A stretch of DNA of 64,000 nt from contig NZ_JACJOG010000006.1 of assembly GCF_014695375.1 (NCBI RefSeq), forward strand, positions 186,001-250,000, in the 5' to 3' direction. The notes beneath the pieces were generated by a model, which saw only the letters and a list, made by a program, of their open reading frames with translations, ran no database searches and had not been told where the DNA came from. Below, piece by piece: positions 18,487 through 28,570 of the stretch. The stretch comes from Coleofasciculus sp. FACHB-T130. GTDB lineage: Bacteria > Cyanobacteriota > Cyanobacteriia > Cyanobacteriales > FACHB-T130. The position numbers and the translations under genes are program-made. Each line of letters starts with the position of its first letter. Positions within the stretch are counted from its first letter, which is position 1.

Positions 18487-18789
18487 ATGCAGGGTTTAAG
18501 AGAAGAATTAGCAGAATTGCTAGATGAGGCTGAGTGGAACTGGCTGATGCCTCATGCGGAACGGGAGGCTGTGGTTATCGTAGCTCAAGAGCTGGACTTG
18601 CTAGATGTTGGGGTAGCGATCGCTAATGATGATGTTTCCTCTGTGCAGCACTGGATTAGCGAACAATTGATTTACAAGCCCTCCGAAGCTCAGAAACAAG
18701 ATTGGAACGACAACAAAAACAAGCGATTCAGCGCTCTGATTGTGTCGCCTTATGTCTTGGTGAAAGAAACGGCAACGATTCCTGCTTAA
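18487..18789 (+). CDS. DUF2288 family protein
   Basis: A 100-residue acidic, soluble protein matching the conserved DUF2288 pattern: LAEAEWxWLxPHAxRxAVIxV near the N-terminus (here DEAEWNWLMPHAEREAVVIV), then DVGVAIANDDVxxVQxWI, then F.ALIVSPYVLVKE. No catalytic motif is visible and the family function is unknown. Its last 62 bases overlap the 3' end of the YdcF gene on the other strand, so the two transcripts share antisense sequence at their ends. Confidence 0.85.
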   Translation: MQGLREELAELLDEAEWNWLMPHAEREAVVIVAQELDLLDVGVAIANDDVSSVQHWISEQLIYKPSEAQKQDWNDNKNKRFSALIVSPYVLVKETATIPA

Positions 18790-19405
18790 TCTGATTTGAT
18801 GACTGACCGAGGGTGGCTCCCGTATAGCCGGTAGTCACCCAAAGAATGGCTCTGGCTCCATCCCGAATTGATTTCTCAATCGGCTCCTGCGGTATGTCCG
18901 AAGGCACGATCACGGGCTTTAGAGTAATGCCCCGACTGCCTAAAACAATCTCTCCAATGACTCTGGCGCGGCGCATATGATAGTCCGAGGTAATTAAATA
19001 GATGCTGGTGATCCCAAGACTCTGCAACTCATCAACCAGCGTCGTAAAGTTCGTAACCGTATCCACCGCCTGATAGTCCAAATGCAGGCGACTAGGGGCA
19101 ACCCCAGCTTTGGCAAAAACCCGTTTAACGTAAGCTTTGTTAGTGCTACCTGAAGAAACCCAGATGGGCAAATCTGAATGCTGACGAGCCATTCTTGCTG
19201 CCAGCTTCTCCCGCTCCAAGGCTGAGGTAGAGCCACCCAAAACTAACATTGCCTGGGGTTTGACCAGGCTTTTTTTAACTTCCTTGTAACCAAACCACAG
19301 CGCCACGGGTAGAGCGAGCATTAGCAGCCGAGAATATCTACTTTTAGAGCGCGAAGGCTTGGAAGACAAGTGTTTTTGTCGGCTAGCACCAATTTTCAGG
19401 ATCAT
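18728..19405 (-). CDS. YdcF family protein (DUF218)
   Basis: A 225-residue protein from ATG 19405 (a TTG at 19408 lies directly before it). A basic N-terminus and one membrane segment (LLMLALPVALWFGY) are followed by the DUF218 domain: AMLVLGGST, LPIWVSSGSTN and TSDYHMRRARVIG. The SDYHMxRA motif is the family signature. E. coli YdcF binds S-adenosylmethionine, and relatives act in envelope or vancomycin-resistance (SanA-like) roles; the reaction is unknown. Its 3' end overlaps DUF2288 tail to tail. Confidence 0.85.
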   Translation of the reverse strand: MILKIGASRQKHLSSKPSRSKSRYSRLLMLALPVALWFGYKEVKKSLVKPQAMLVLGGSTSALEREKLAARMARQHSDLPIWVSSGSTNKAYVKRVFAKAGVAPSRLHLDYQAVDTVTNFTTLVDELQSLGITSIYLITSDYHMRRARVIGEIVLGSRGITLKPVIVPSDIPQEPIEKSIRDGARAILWVTTGYTGATLGQSSNQIKQESLPFLSPRHKATQSER

Positions 19406-19548
19406 CAATCAATTGAAAAAGCCGTGTTTACATGGGAAGCGATACGCACGAAGCGCGATCGCTTACTGGTTAAAATTCCCTATCCTAGCTAGCGTCCACG
19501 TAGATACACTCCACTGGGCGACTAACTGTTTTAGAGAGTAGCAGACAA

Positions 19549-19622
19549 CGGGACTGGCCAGGCTCGAACCGGCGACCTAGCGCTTAGGAGGCGCTCGCTC
19601 TATCCAACTGAGCTACAGCCCC
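19549..19622 (-). tRNA. trnR: tRNA-Arg (anticodon CCT)
   Basis: A 74-nt cloverleaf reads on the minus strand: acceptor GGGGCTG/CAGTCCC with one G-T pair, D-stem GCTC/GAGC, anticodon stem AGCGC/GCGCT with loop CTCCTAA (anticodon CCT, reading AGG), a 5-nt variable region, and T-stem GCCGG/CTGGC with loop TTCGAGC. Discriminator base is G. No CCA is encoded. No intron and no integrase is nearby. Confidence 0.96.
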
Positions 19623-19671
19623 AATTCTAAGGCGATCATAGCAGCCTAAGGGCAGCATTACCCAGTTGAAT

Positions 19672-21053
<1,382 letters not shown>

Positions 21054-21078
21054 GTCGGGCGGGCATTGCCCGCCCGAC
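21054..21078 (-). terminator. GC-rich hairpin terminating gnd
   Basis: A perfect 11-bp inverted repeat GTCGGGCGGGC (21054-21064) / GCCCGCCCGAC (21068-21078) with a 3-nt loop begins 10 bp after the gnd stop. A long T-run is absent, so it may slow rather than strictly end transcription. Confidence 0.65.
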
Positions 21079-21087
21079 TACTCCTAT

Positions 21088-22584
21088 TTATGTAATCGTT
21101 GTGCGTACAGCTTCCGCAGGGTCTTGGGCTTGCAGTGGCTCAGGCGTAGAGGTTTGAACGCTTTCCTCATCGACTTGAGTCCACTCGGTATGGAAGAACC
21201 CTGCTTTGTCAATGCGCTCGTAGGTATGAGCACCAAAGTAGTCGCGCTGAGCTTGGGTAAGATTTTGCGGCAAGCGATCGCGTCGGTAACTATCGAAGTA
21301 ATCTAGCGACGCGCTGAATGCCGGAACTGGAATCCCCAGCTTCGCCGACTGCGCTAATACCTCCCGCCAAGCATCCTGGCGATCCAAAATGGTCTGCTTA
21401 AACTCAGGAGCCAAGAGCAAATTCGGCAACTCTGGATTGTCCTTGAAAGCAGATTTAATCTTATTCAAGAATCCGGCTCGAATAATGCAACCACCCTTCC
21501 AAATCCGGGCAGTTTCGCTCAAATTCAAGTCATAGGAATAAGCCTTCGACGCCGAACTCAATAGCGCCATCCCTTGAGCGTAAGAGCAAATCTTCGAGCA
21601 ATACAGAGCATCACGGATTTGGTTAATGAAGGTTTTGGCGTCTCCCTCATACTTGCCGCTAGGACCCGTTAATATCTCTGAAGCCGCCACCCGTTCCTTC
21701 TTAAAGGCAGACATGATCCGGGCATTCACCGCCGCCGTCATCGTTGGAATAGCGATCCCCAGCTCCAGCGCACTCTGCACCGTCCAGCGACCCGTCCCTT
21801 TCTGCCCAGCTGCATCGAGAATCACATCGACCAGAGGCTGACGAGTGTCGGGGTCTCGGTAATTGAAAATATCAGCTGTAATCTCAATCAAATAAGAATT
21901 GAGTTCATCAGTGGTATTCCATTCGGCAAATACTTCGTGTAGTTGGTTCGCGTCTAGCCCCAACGCATTCTTGAGCAAGTCATATGCCTCTGCAATCAGC
22001 TGCATATCGCCGTACTCAATGCCATTGTGTACCATTTTGACGTAGTGACCGGCACCCGCAGGGCCGATGTATGTGACACAGGGGCCATCATCCACCTGAG
22101 CCGCAATTTTCGTCAAAATTGGTTCCAGATACTCATAGGAGCTTTTCGTACCTCCCGGCATCAGACTAGGGCCATTCAGCGCTCCTTCTTCACCTCCACT
22201 GACGCCCATCCCGATAAATCTGAACCCAGATGGCTCTAATTCGCGGGTGCGACGAGCGGTATCGTCAAATAAGGAGTTGCCACCATCAATAATGATGTCA
22301 CCCTCATCCAGTAACGGTTTGAGCTGGTTAATCACCGCATCTACCGGCGCACCCGCTTTCACCATAATCAGGATTTTGCGAGGGCGTTCTAAGGATTGGA
22401 CAAAATCTTCAATGGAATAAGCAGCATAGACATTTTTGCCCTGCGCTCGCTCAGCCATAAAGGCATCCGTTTTTTCTGGAGTGCGATTATAGACGGAAAT
22501 GGGGAACCCATTACGCTCCACATTCAGCGCCAAGTTCTCGCCCATGACCGCCAAACCAATCACACCAAAGCTCTGCTGTGTCAT
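21088..22584 (-). CDS. gnd: 6-phosphogluconate dehydrogenase (decarboxylating)
   Basis: Oxidative pentose-phosphate enzyme: 6-phosphogluconate + NADP+ to ribulose 5-phosphate + CO2 + NADPH. About 498 residues from the ATG at 22584 ([15 protein letters not shown]); the frame extends to a TTG at 22593 that is less likely. The Rossmann motif [15 protein letters not shown], the substrate signature [42 protein letters not shown] and the C-terminal GAHTYERID are present. A polar tail of roughly 30 residues beyond the usual end ([15 protein letters not shown] onward) is an addition of unknown role. Confidence 0.97.
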   Translation of the reverse strand: MTQQSFGVIGLAVMGENLALNVERNGFPISVYNRTPEKTDAFMAERAQGKNVYAAYSIEDFVQSLERPRKILIMVKAGAPVDAVINQLKPLLDEGDIIIDGGNSLFDDTARRTRELEPSGFRFIGMGVSGGEEGALNGPSLMPGGTKSSYEYLEPILTKIAAQVDDGPCVTYIGPAGAGHYVKMVHNGIEYGDMQLIAEAYDLLKNALGLDANQLHEVFAEWNTTDELNSYLIEITADIFNYRDPDTRQPLVDVILDAAGQKGTGRWTVQSALELGIAIPTMTAAVNARIMSAFKKERVAASEILTGPSGKYEGDAKTFINQIRDALYCSKICSYAQGMALLSSASKAYSYDLNLSETARIWKGGCIIRAGFLNKIKSAFKDNPELPNLLLAPEFKQTILDRQDAWREVLAQSAKLGIPVPAFSASLDYFDSYRRDRLPQNLTQAQRDYFGAHTYERIDKAGFFHTEWTQVDEESVQTSTPEPLQAQDPAEAVRTTIT

Positions 22585-22814
22585 AAGATTCAATGTTCAA
22601 CTCTGCAATGCTTTTGAACAGTTGCTTTTCCTTCAGAGTAGCCCGATATCCTGAGAGTTTTCCCTAAAGAAGATATTAAGAGTCGCAAAAGTAGTACAGC
22701 CTCCTCCGGCGAAGAATCAACAATTGAAACAGCAGATTTAGTTTTTATTTGTATCTAAGTCAACAATCTCTAGCAGAATTGAAACATAGACACAAGTTTT
22801 GGAGCATCCACGAA

Positions 22815-23846
22815 ATGCTGGCATATATCCTAGCGATCGCTGTTGCAGTCGGTAGCTTCGCCCTTTACATGGCGGCTTTCTTTTTCCCCGAAGTACACCG
22901 AAAGAGTGATTTTATCTGGAGTGGGGTGGGATTGTTCTATGCCCTAGTTTTATGGGTGTGTGCTGGACGCATCACCGGCGGTGTGCTGCTAGGTCAAATC
23001 GCTAGCGTAGCGCTAGTCGGTTGGTTAGGTTGGGAAACCCTGACATTACGACGCAGTCTCACCCCCGCAGCGCAGCAAACTGAGATTCCGAGTCCCGAAG
23101 CATTGCAGGAAAAACTGACCAGTTTATCCATACCGCAGCGGATAACCAGTCTATTTGCAACTTTTAAGGACAAAGCTCAGCAGACGGCAAGTAAAGTGAC
23201 TCAGGGCAAATCGGGCACTGGAACCACCCAAACAGGGGCATCCAAGACGACACCTGCGCCTACCTCCACCGACGCCGGAAAACCTCGTGTTACCGTGCTG
23301 GATAACCGGACGGATGAAGATGAGGATGAAACGGTGTTACTCAATCAACCACCCGTTCCACCCGCACCCTCAAAGCCGGAATCCCAGCCGGAATCTCAGA
23401 TGGAAGTAATATCCGTCCCATTTGAAGAAAGTGTCCAAGACACAGACTTGGATGACTTGGAACCCCCAGCATCTGTAGAAGCAACTACAGGAGAAACAGC
23501 CATAACTGCACCAGAGACTTCCCCAGCATCACCCTCAGAGGATGACTTGGAACCCCCAGCATCTGTAGAAGCAGCAACGACAGGGGAAACAGCCACAACA
23601 GCCCCAGAGACTTCCCCATCATCACCATCATCACCCTCAGAGTTGGAGGCTAGCCCAGAAAACGTACCCGAACCCGTTCGTCCGAACCCTCCCGACCCCG
23701 AACTGGTGGAAGCTGCTCTAGAAGATGCTGAAGAAAAGCATATTCCAGCTTCACCTCCAGAACCAGCCCATGAAGAAACAAGTGACTCGGTGAGTGGAAC
23801 AGAGCAGGCAAATCAGCCGTTAGAAAATCCACCCAACCCAACTTGA
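22815..23846 (+). CDS. ycf66: Ycf66 family protein
   Basis: The frame opens at TTG 22749, but the conserved part begins at ATG 22815 (MLAYILAIAVAVGSF), with GGAG 11 bases before it, so 22815 is preferred (343 residues). The N-terminal third has about three membrane helices (LAYILAIAVAVGSFALYMAA; SGVGLFYALVLWVCA; LLGQIASVALVGWLGW). The rest is a long Pro/Ser/Glu-rich, acidic, probably disordered tail. Ycf66 proteins occur in cyanobacteria and some plastids and have no defined function. The tail contains a 90-bp tandem duplication (23451-23540 and 23541 on). It does not share a strand with gnd, which diverges. Confidence 0.8.
   Translation: MLAYILAIAVAVGSFALYMAAFFFPEVHRKSDFIWSGVGLFYALVLWVCAGRITGGVLLGQIASVALVGWLGWETLTLRRSLTPAAQQTEIPSPEALQEKLTSLSIPQRITSLFATFKDKAQQTASKVTQGKSGTGTTQTGASKTTPAPTSTDAGKPRVTVLDNRTDEDEDETVLLNQPPVPPAPSKPESQPESQMEVISVPFEESVQDTDLDDLEPPASVEATTGETAITAPETSPASPSEDDLEPPASVEAATTGETATTAPETSPSSPSSPSELEASPENVPEPVRPNPPDPELVEAALEDAEEKHIPASPPEPAHEETSDSVSGTEQANQPLENPPNPT
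23451..23639 (+). repeat. 90-bp tandem duplication in the ycf66 tail
   Basis: The unit starting GATGACTTGGAACCCCCAGC at 23451 recurs at 23541, followed in both by a GETA..APETSP-coding stretch. The second copy has a few extra codons in a TCA-rich run. The reading frame is kept. Confidence 0.8.
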
Positions 23847-23911
23847 AAATAAAGGTTAGGAGGAGAATGAGCCGCAAAGCCGTTGTATGGTGCCAAGGAA
23901 GCAGCGGAAGG

Positions 23912-23976
23912 GATAGCAGTCCTAACGCTTTGTGAAGGCGAGATCCCCGACTTCCAGACAGAAGTTGGGGATCTCA
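23912..23976. repeat. Dispersed composite repeat, copy 2 (15-bp arm hairpin)
   Basis: ATAGCAGTCCTA, then TTGTGA, then an inverted repeat with arms GAGATCCCCGACTTC (23940-23954) and GAAGTTGGGGATCTC (23961-23975), one G-T mismatch and a 6-nt loop. The block order matches copy 1 at 11339-11410. It lies between ycf66 and ileS and could also act as a terminator. Confidence 0.75.
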
Positions 23977-24145
23977 AGGGCTGGTATCTCTCAACTAAAA
24001 TTAGATTGCGATCGCTGCTTATTCCATTTTCTTGCTTTGTGTTCTGTGCATCTTTGCGGTTCATTTTTCCGCTGCAACTTGAAGAGATTGCGATTTGTAA
24101 CCGATAATGATTGAAAGCAACTCAATCATTTCTCGGCATTAAACT

Positions 24146-27073
24146 GTGACAGAAACAGGGAACTACAAAGACACCGTTAATCTGCCCAAAACCCAATTTG
24201 ATATGCGGGCGAACGCTATTAAGCGGGAACCGGAACTGCAAAAATTTTGGGCAGACCAGCAAATTTACGAGCGACTGTCGCAGAACAATCCCGGCAAAAT
24301 TTTTGTTTTGCATGATGGGCCGCCCTATGCCAATGGTTCGCTCCACATTGGTCATGCTTTAAATAAAATCCTCAAAGACATCATCAACCGCTACCAGCTC
24401 CTGCAAGGGCGCAAAGTTCGCTACGTTCCGGGTTGGGATTGTCACGGCTTGCCGATTGAGTTGAAAGTCCTTCAGCAAATGAAGCCAGCAGAGCGGCAAA
24501 ATCTGACGCCTTTGGATCTCCGCCACAAAGCGAGAGATTTTGCCCTCAAGACAGTAGACGAGCAGCGCCAAAGCTTCCAACGTTACGGTGTCTGGGGCGA
24601 CTGGGAGCATCCGTATCTGACTTTAAAACCAGAGTACGAAGCCGCTCAAATTGGCGTCTTCGGTGAGATGGTGCTGAAGGGATATGTTTATCGCGGTTTA
24701 AAGCCAGTTCACTGGAGTCCTAGTTCTAAAACGGCGCTGGCTGAGGCAGAGTTAGAGTATCCCGAAGATTCTGAAGGTCGCCCAGCTCATACCTCGCGCA
24801 GCCTTTATGCAGCTTTCCAGATGACGAATCTGGGGCCAGCCGTGCGATCGCAATTGCAACCATTCTTGCCCGATCTCGGTGTGGCAATTTGGACGACGAC
24901 GCCTTGGACGATTCCCGCCAACCTAGCGGTAAGCCTGAATCCAGAACTGACTTACGCAGTGGTGGAAGTGGAGGCAGATTCTCTGCCGATTTCGACCAAA
25001 TACCTGTTAGTGGCTGCGGATTTGGTGGAACGGTTGTCAACGACGCTCTCGACGAATCTCACGGTAAAGGCGACAGTACCGGGTAAAGATTTGGAACACA
25101 GCACTTACCAGCACCCACTCTTCGACCGCGAGAGTCCGATTGTGATTGGGGGCGATTATGTCACCACCGATTCTGGTACCGGATTAGTTCACACGGCTCC
25201 CGGTCATGGGGATGAGGATTACAAGGTTGGTCAACGCTACGGTTTGCCGCTGCTGTCGCCAGTAGATGCCGATGGCAACTTCACGCAAGAAGCAGGGCAG
25301 TTTGCGGGGTTGAACGTCCTGGGTGATGGAAATCAGGCAGTGATTGATGCGCTCAGCCAAGCGCGATCGCTACTGAAAGAGGAACCCTACGTTCACAAAT
25401 ATCCTTACGACTGGCGCACGAAAAAGCCGACCATTTATCGAGCCACAGAACAGTGGTTCGCATCGGTGGAGGGATTTAGAGAAGAGGCGCTAAAAGCGAT
25501 CGCTTCCGTAAACTGGATTCCCGCTCAAGGTGAAAATCGGATCACGGCAATGGTCGCGGATCGTTCCGATTGGTGTATCTCCCGTCAGCGCAATTGGGGC
25601 GTGCCAATTCCCGTTTTCTACGACCTAGAAACCAATGAACCGCTACTGAATGAGGAAACCATCGCCCACGTCCAGGCAATCATCGCCGAAAAGGGTTCGG
25701 ATGTCTGGTGGGAAATGCCGGTAGAAGAACTTTTGCCAGAAAGTTATCGCCATAACGGTCGCACCTACCGCAAAGGCACCGATACGATGGATGTCTGGTT
25801 TGACTCTGGCTCCTCTTGGGCGGCGGTAGCGCAACAGCGACCAGAATTGCAATATCCAGCGGATATCTATCTAGAAGGCTCCGATCAGCACCGGGGTTGG
25901 TTTCAATCCAGTTTGCTTACCAGTGTGGCAACGAACGACATCGCGCCTTACAAAACCGTCTTGACCCACGGCTTTACCTTGGATGAGCAGGGGCGCAAGA
26001 TGAGTAAATCTCTGGGGAATGTCATCGACCCCTCGATTGTCATCAATGGGGGCAAAAATCAAAAAGAAGAGCCACCCTACGGTGCTGACGTTTTGCGCTT
26101 GTGGGTTTCTTCGGTGGATTATTCTTCAGATGTCCCCATCAGCAAGAACATCCTCAAACAGATGGGAGATGTTAGAAACAAGATTCGCAATACGGCGCGG
26201 TTCTTATTAGGAAATCTACACGATTTTGACCCAACTAAAGATGCAGTACCTTACGAACAACTGCCAGAACTCGACCGCTATATGTTGCACCGGATGACAG
26301 AAGTCTTCGGGGAAGTCACGCAAGCATTTGAGAGTTTCCAGTTCTTCCGCTTTTTTCAAACAGTGCAGAATTTCTGCGTTGTTGACTTGTCCAATTTTTA
26401 TCTAGATATTGCCAAAGATCGGCTTTACATCAGCGCTCCAGATAGCTTCCGTCGCCGTAGTTGTCAGACAGTTGTGGCGATCGCTCTGGAAAATTTAGCG
26501 CGCGCGATCGCGCCAGTTCTCTCTCATACAGCAGAAGATATTTGGCAATATCTCCCCTATTCCACACCTTACAAATCTGTGTTTGAATCGGGGTGGGTGA
26601 AGTTAGAGGAGCATTGGAAAGCTCCAAAATTGGCAGGATTCTGGCAACAATTGCGACAAATCCGCACTGAGGTGAATAAGGTGATGGAGCAAGCAAGGGC
26701 AGAAAAAATGATTGGCTCTTCTTTGGAAGCCAAGGTATTACTTTATGTCCCAAATGCTGAGTTCCGCTCTTTACTGCAAGCCTTGAATTTGACTTCAGCT
26801 TTCCATTCTCATTCTCCGTCTTCAGGATTGAGTAATCGAGTAGATGAGCTGAGATACTTGTTTATCTCCTCCCAAGTAGAGTTGCTAGATTCTCCGGAAG
26901 CATTGCAAGGCTTAAAATACAATTCGCAGACAGAAGCTTTATCGATTGGCGTAGTGAAAGCAGACGGGGAAAAATGCGATCGCTGCTGGAACTACTCGAG
27001 TCATGTGGGCGAATCTGCCGAGCATCCCCTATTGTGCGAACGTTGCATTCCCGCCTTAGAAGGTAAATTTTAG
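24146..27073 (+). CDS. ileS: Isoleucyl-tRNA synthetase
   Basis: Class I synthetase charging tRNA-Ile. 975 residues, normal for bacterial IleRS. HIGH motif in GSLHIGHALNKI, KMSKS in GRKMSKSLGN, and editing-domain landmarks TTPWTIPANLA and GTGLVHTAPGHGDED. The C-terminal zinc site is CDRCWNYS ... CERC. The start is GTG at 24146 (VTETGNYKDT); no in-frame ATG lies upstream and the next one (in FDMRANAIKRE) cuts into conserved sequence. No T-box leader is visible. A strong hairpin about 75 bp after the stop probably ends the transcript. Confidence 0.97.
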   Translation: MTETGNYKDTVNLPKTQFDMRANAIKREPELQKFWADQQIYERLSQNNPGKIFVLHDGPPYANGSLHIGHALNKILKDIINRYQLLQGRKVRYVPGWDCHGLPIELKVLQQMKPAERQNLTPLDLRHKARDFALKTVDEQRQSFQRYGVWGDWEHPYLTLKPEYEAAQIGVFGEMVLKGYVYRGLKPVHWSPSSKTALAEAELEYPEDSEGRPAHTSRSLYAAFQMTNLGPAVRSQLQPFLPDLGVAIWTTTPWTIPANLAVSLNPELTYAVVEVEADSLPISTKYLLVAADLVERLSTTLSTNLTVKATVPGKDLEHSTYQHPLFDRESPIVIGGDYVTTDSGTGLVHTAPGHGDEDYKVGQRYGLPLLSPVDADGNFTQEAGQFAGLNVLGDGNQAVIDALSQARSLLKEEPYVHKYPYDWRTKKPTIYRATEQWFASVEGFREEALKAIASVNWIPAQGENRITAMVADRSDWCISRQRNWGVPIPVFYDLETNEPLLNEETIAHVQAIIAEKGSDVWWEMPVEELLPESYRHNGRTYRKGTDTMDVWFDSGSSWAAVAQQRPELQYPADIYLEGSDQHRGWFQSSLLTSVATNDIAPYKTVLTHGFTLDEQGRKMSKSLGNVIDPSIVINGGKNQKEEPPYGADVLRLWVSSVDYSSDVPISKNILKQMGDVRNKIRNTARFLLGNLHDFDPTKDAVPYEQLPELDRYMLHRMTEVFGEVTQAFESFQFFRFFQTVQNFCVVDLSNFYLDIAKDRLYISAPDSFRRRSCQTVVAIALENLARAIAPVLSHTAEDIWQYLPYSTPYKSVFESGWVKLEEHWKAPKLAGFWQQLRQIRTEVNKVMEQARAEKMIGSSLEAKVLLYVPNAEFRSLLQALNLTSAFHSHSPSSGLSNRVDELRYLFISSQVELLDSPEALQGLKYNSQTEALSIGVVKADGEKCDRCWNYSSHVGESAEHPLLCERCIPALEGKF

Positions 27074-27148
27074 TTCACAAAAAGCGATGGCTTCGCCTCG
27101 GCTAAGAGCCTACGCCCTTCCCTCCGCCCTGCGCTATCCCCTACAGCT

Positions 27149-27182
27149 CCTAACCCCTCCCCGCAAGCAGGGAGGGGTTAGG
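27149..27182 (+). terminator. Hairpin downstream of ileS, a widespread cyanobacterial palindrome
   Basis: A perfect 13-bp inverted repeat CCTAACCCCTCCC (27149-27161) / GGGAGGGGTTAGG (27170-27182) with an 8-nt loop, followed by GGGGTTCTTTT. The sequence is of a type found many times in cyanobacterial genomes, so it may be a dispersed repeat used as a terminator. Confidence 0.7.
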
Positions 27183-27646
27183 GGTGGGGTTCTTTTATGA
27201 TGAGCAATTAGTATAGATTTTTCACCATTACATAGCATTACATAGCGTCAGAGTAGTCAACGCCGCTCAAATTTGCCCCAAATTTAGAAACTTCAGATTT
27301 TGAGTAAAATTGGCAATTTATTAATAATTTCGCGCTCAAGAACAGGCTGATGCAAAGGTAAAAAACAAATATTAATAATCTTTAGTTAATTTCATCTACC
27401 AAAAGTTATAAAAAAATTATTAAAGCTTAAAAGCAAACTCTTCCTATAGCAATATTCCTTCAAAAATTCTCTTGCGGAAGAGACTCAGATACAGGTATTG
27501 TCGTAGATCGTAGAAACCTGGTAGTGTAAGTTTCACCTAATCAGGGTCTATACCCCTCAGGGAGCATCAGGGAGTCTACCACCACAATTTCTTTATCTCT
27601 CTAACAGTCCAGCAATGGGGTGTTTTGTTTAGTTAATCTCTGAAGA
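27183..27646. other. Long AT-rich leader region before the envelope locus
   Basis: 464 bases with no supported gene. It includes a direct repeat CATTACATAG (near 27231 and 27241) and, close to the gene, three TCAGGG units (27541, 27557, 27567), the last two within a TCAGGGAG pair. It probably holds the promoter and 5' leader of the 27647 operon. No known riboswitch was recognised. Confidence 0.4.
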
Positions 27647-28570
27647 ATGAAATCCCTGCAACCTCTGTTGGGGCGTACCTACCTGCGTCTAACAGCTATC
27701 CTAACGTGTTCGTTTGCTTTTGCTTTTCAGTCGTTGCCCGTTAGCGCAATAGACATCTTGAATACCGCCTCTGCTGCGGGTGACAATCTCCCCCCAGAAG
27801 GCGTGAAATCCAATGAAACTTCAGTCACAGCAGGTCAAGCGGCTCTAGAACTGATCAAAACAGGCGATCGCGCCGCAGCAGAACCGGGCGACACGGTTGT
27901 TTATCGCTTGGCGTTGAAAAATACCGGCACAGCCACTGCCAGCAATATCAGCATTACAGACACCCTACCTGTGGGCTTACGGTATGTGCCGGAGTCCTTG
28001 CAAGCCTCGCTGACCACTGGCTCCAGTACTGCCCAAATCACTATACAACCCGCTACTACGTCCAACCGGACAGTTACCTTTAATTTTCCTAAACTTGAGC
28101 CGAACCAAACCCTGAACGTGGTTTATGCCGCCGTGGTAACGCCAGACGCTATTCGCGGTAACGGGAGAAATCAGGCACAAGAAACCAGGAGCAACATCGC
28201 CAGCCATCAGTTGCGGATTCGACCCGGCATTTTGTCAGACTGCGGCACCCTGATTGGGCGAGTATTTGTCGATAAAAACTTTGATGGCGAACAGCAGCCA
28301 GGAGAACCAGGAGTGCCCAATGCTGTAATTTTTATGGATGACGGCAACCGCATCACAACCGATGCCAACGGTTTATTCTCACTTGCCAACGTTATCTCTG
28401 GCTACCGCACCGGAACGCTGGATTTAACCAGTCTACCGGGCTACACTCTGGCTCCCAACCAAAAATTTATTGAGCGCAATAGTCAGTCCCGCCTGGTGCA
28501 ACTCGAACCGGGAGGATTAGTACGGATGAATTTCGGGGTGACACCCACCTATCGGGAGGGCAAGCAGTGA
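27647..28570 (+). CDS. Secreted DUF11 / SdrD B-like domain protein
   Basis: A 307-residue secreted protein. Signal peptide about 1-35 (LTCSFAFAFQSLPVSA). Residues about 55-180 form a DUF11 (conserved repeat) domain: KTGDRAAAEPGDTVVYRL ... NTGTATASNISITDTLP. Residues about 195-305 form a SdrD B-like or Cna-B-type domain: GRVFVDKNFDGEQQPGEPG, then TDANGLFSLANV. Such domains are stalk and adhesin modules on surface proteins. Its TGA stop overlaps the ATG of the next gene (TGATG), so the two are translationally coupled and probably work as partners. It is the first gene of the envelope operon. Confidence 0.8.
   Translation: MKSLQPLLGRTYLRLTAILTCSFAFAFQSLPVSAIDILNTASAAGDNLPPEGVKSNETSVTAGQAALELIKTGDRAAAEPGDTVVYRLALKNTGTATASNISITDTLPVGLRYVPESLQASLTTGSSTAQITIQPATTSNRTVTFNFPKLEPNQTLNVVYAAVVTPDAIRGNGRNQAQETRSNIASHQLRIRPGILSDCGTLIGRVFVDKNFDGEQQPGEPGVPNAVIFMDDGNRITTDANGLFSLANVISGYRTGTLDLTSLPGYTLAPNQKFIERNSQSRLVQLEPGGLVRMNFGVTPTYREGKQ

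Noticed and set aside
19549-19622. tRNA-Arg gene as an integration site for a genomic island
   Set aside because: No integrase and no direct repeat of the tRNA 3' end is seen on either side.
27480-27646. Possible riboswitch in the leader of the envelope operon
   Set aside because: The TCAGGG repeats are suggestive but do not match a c-di-GMP or other riboswitch consensus that I know.
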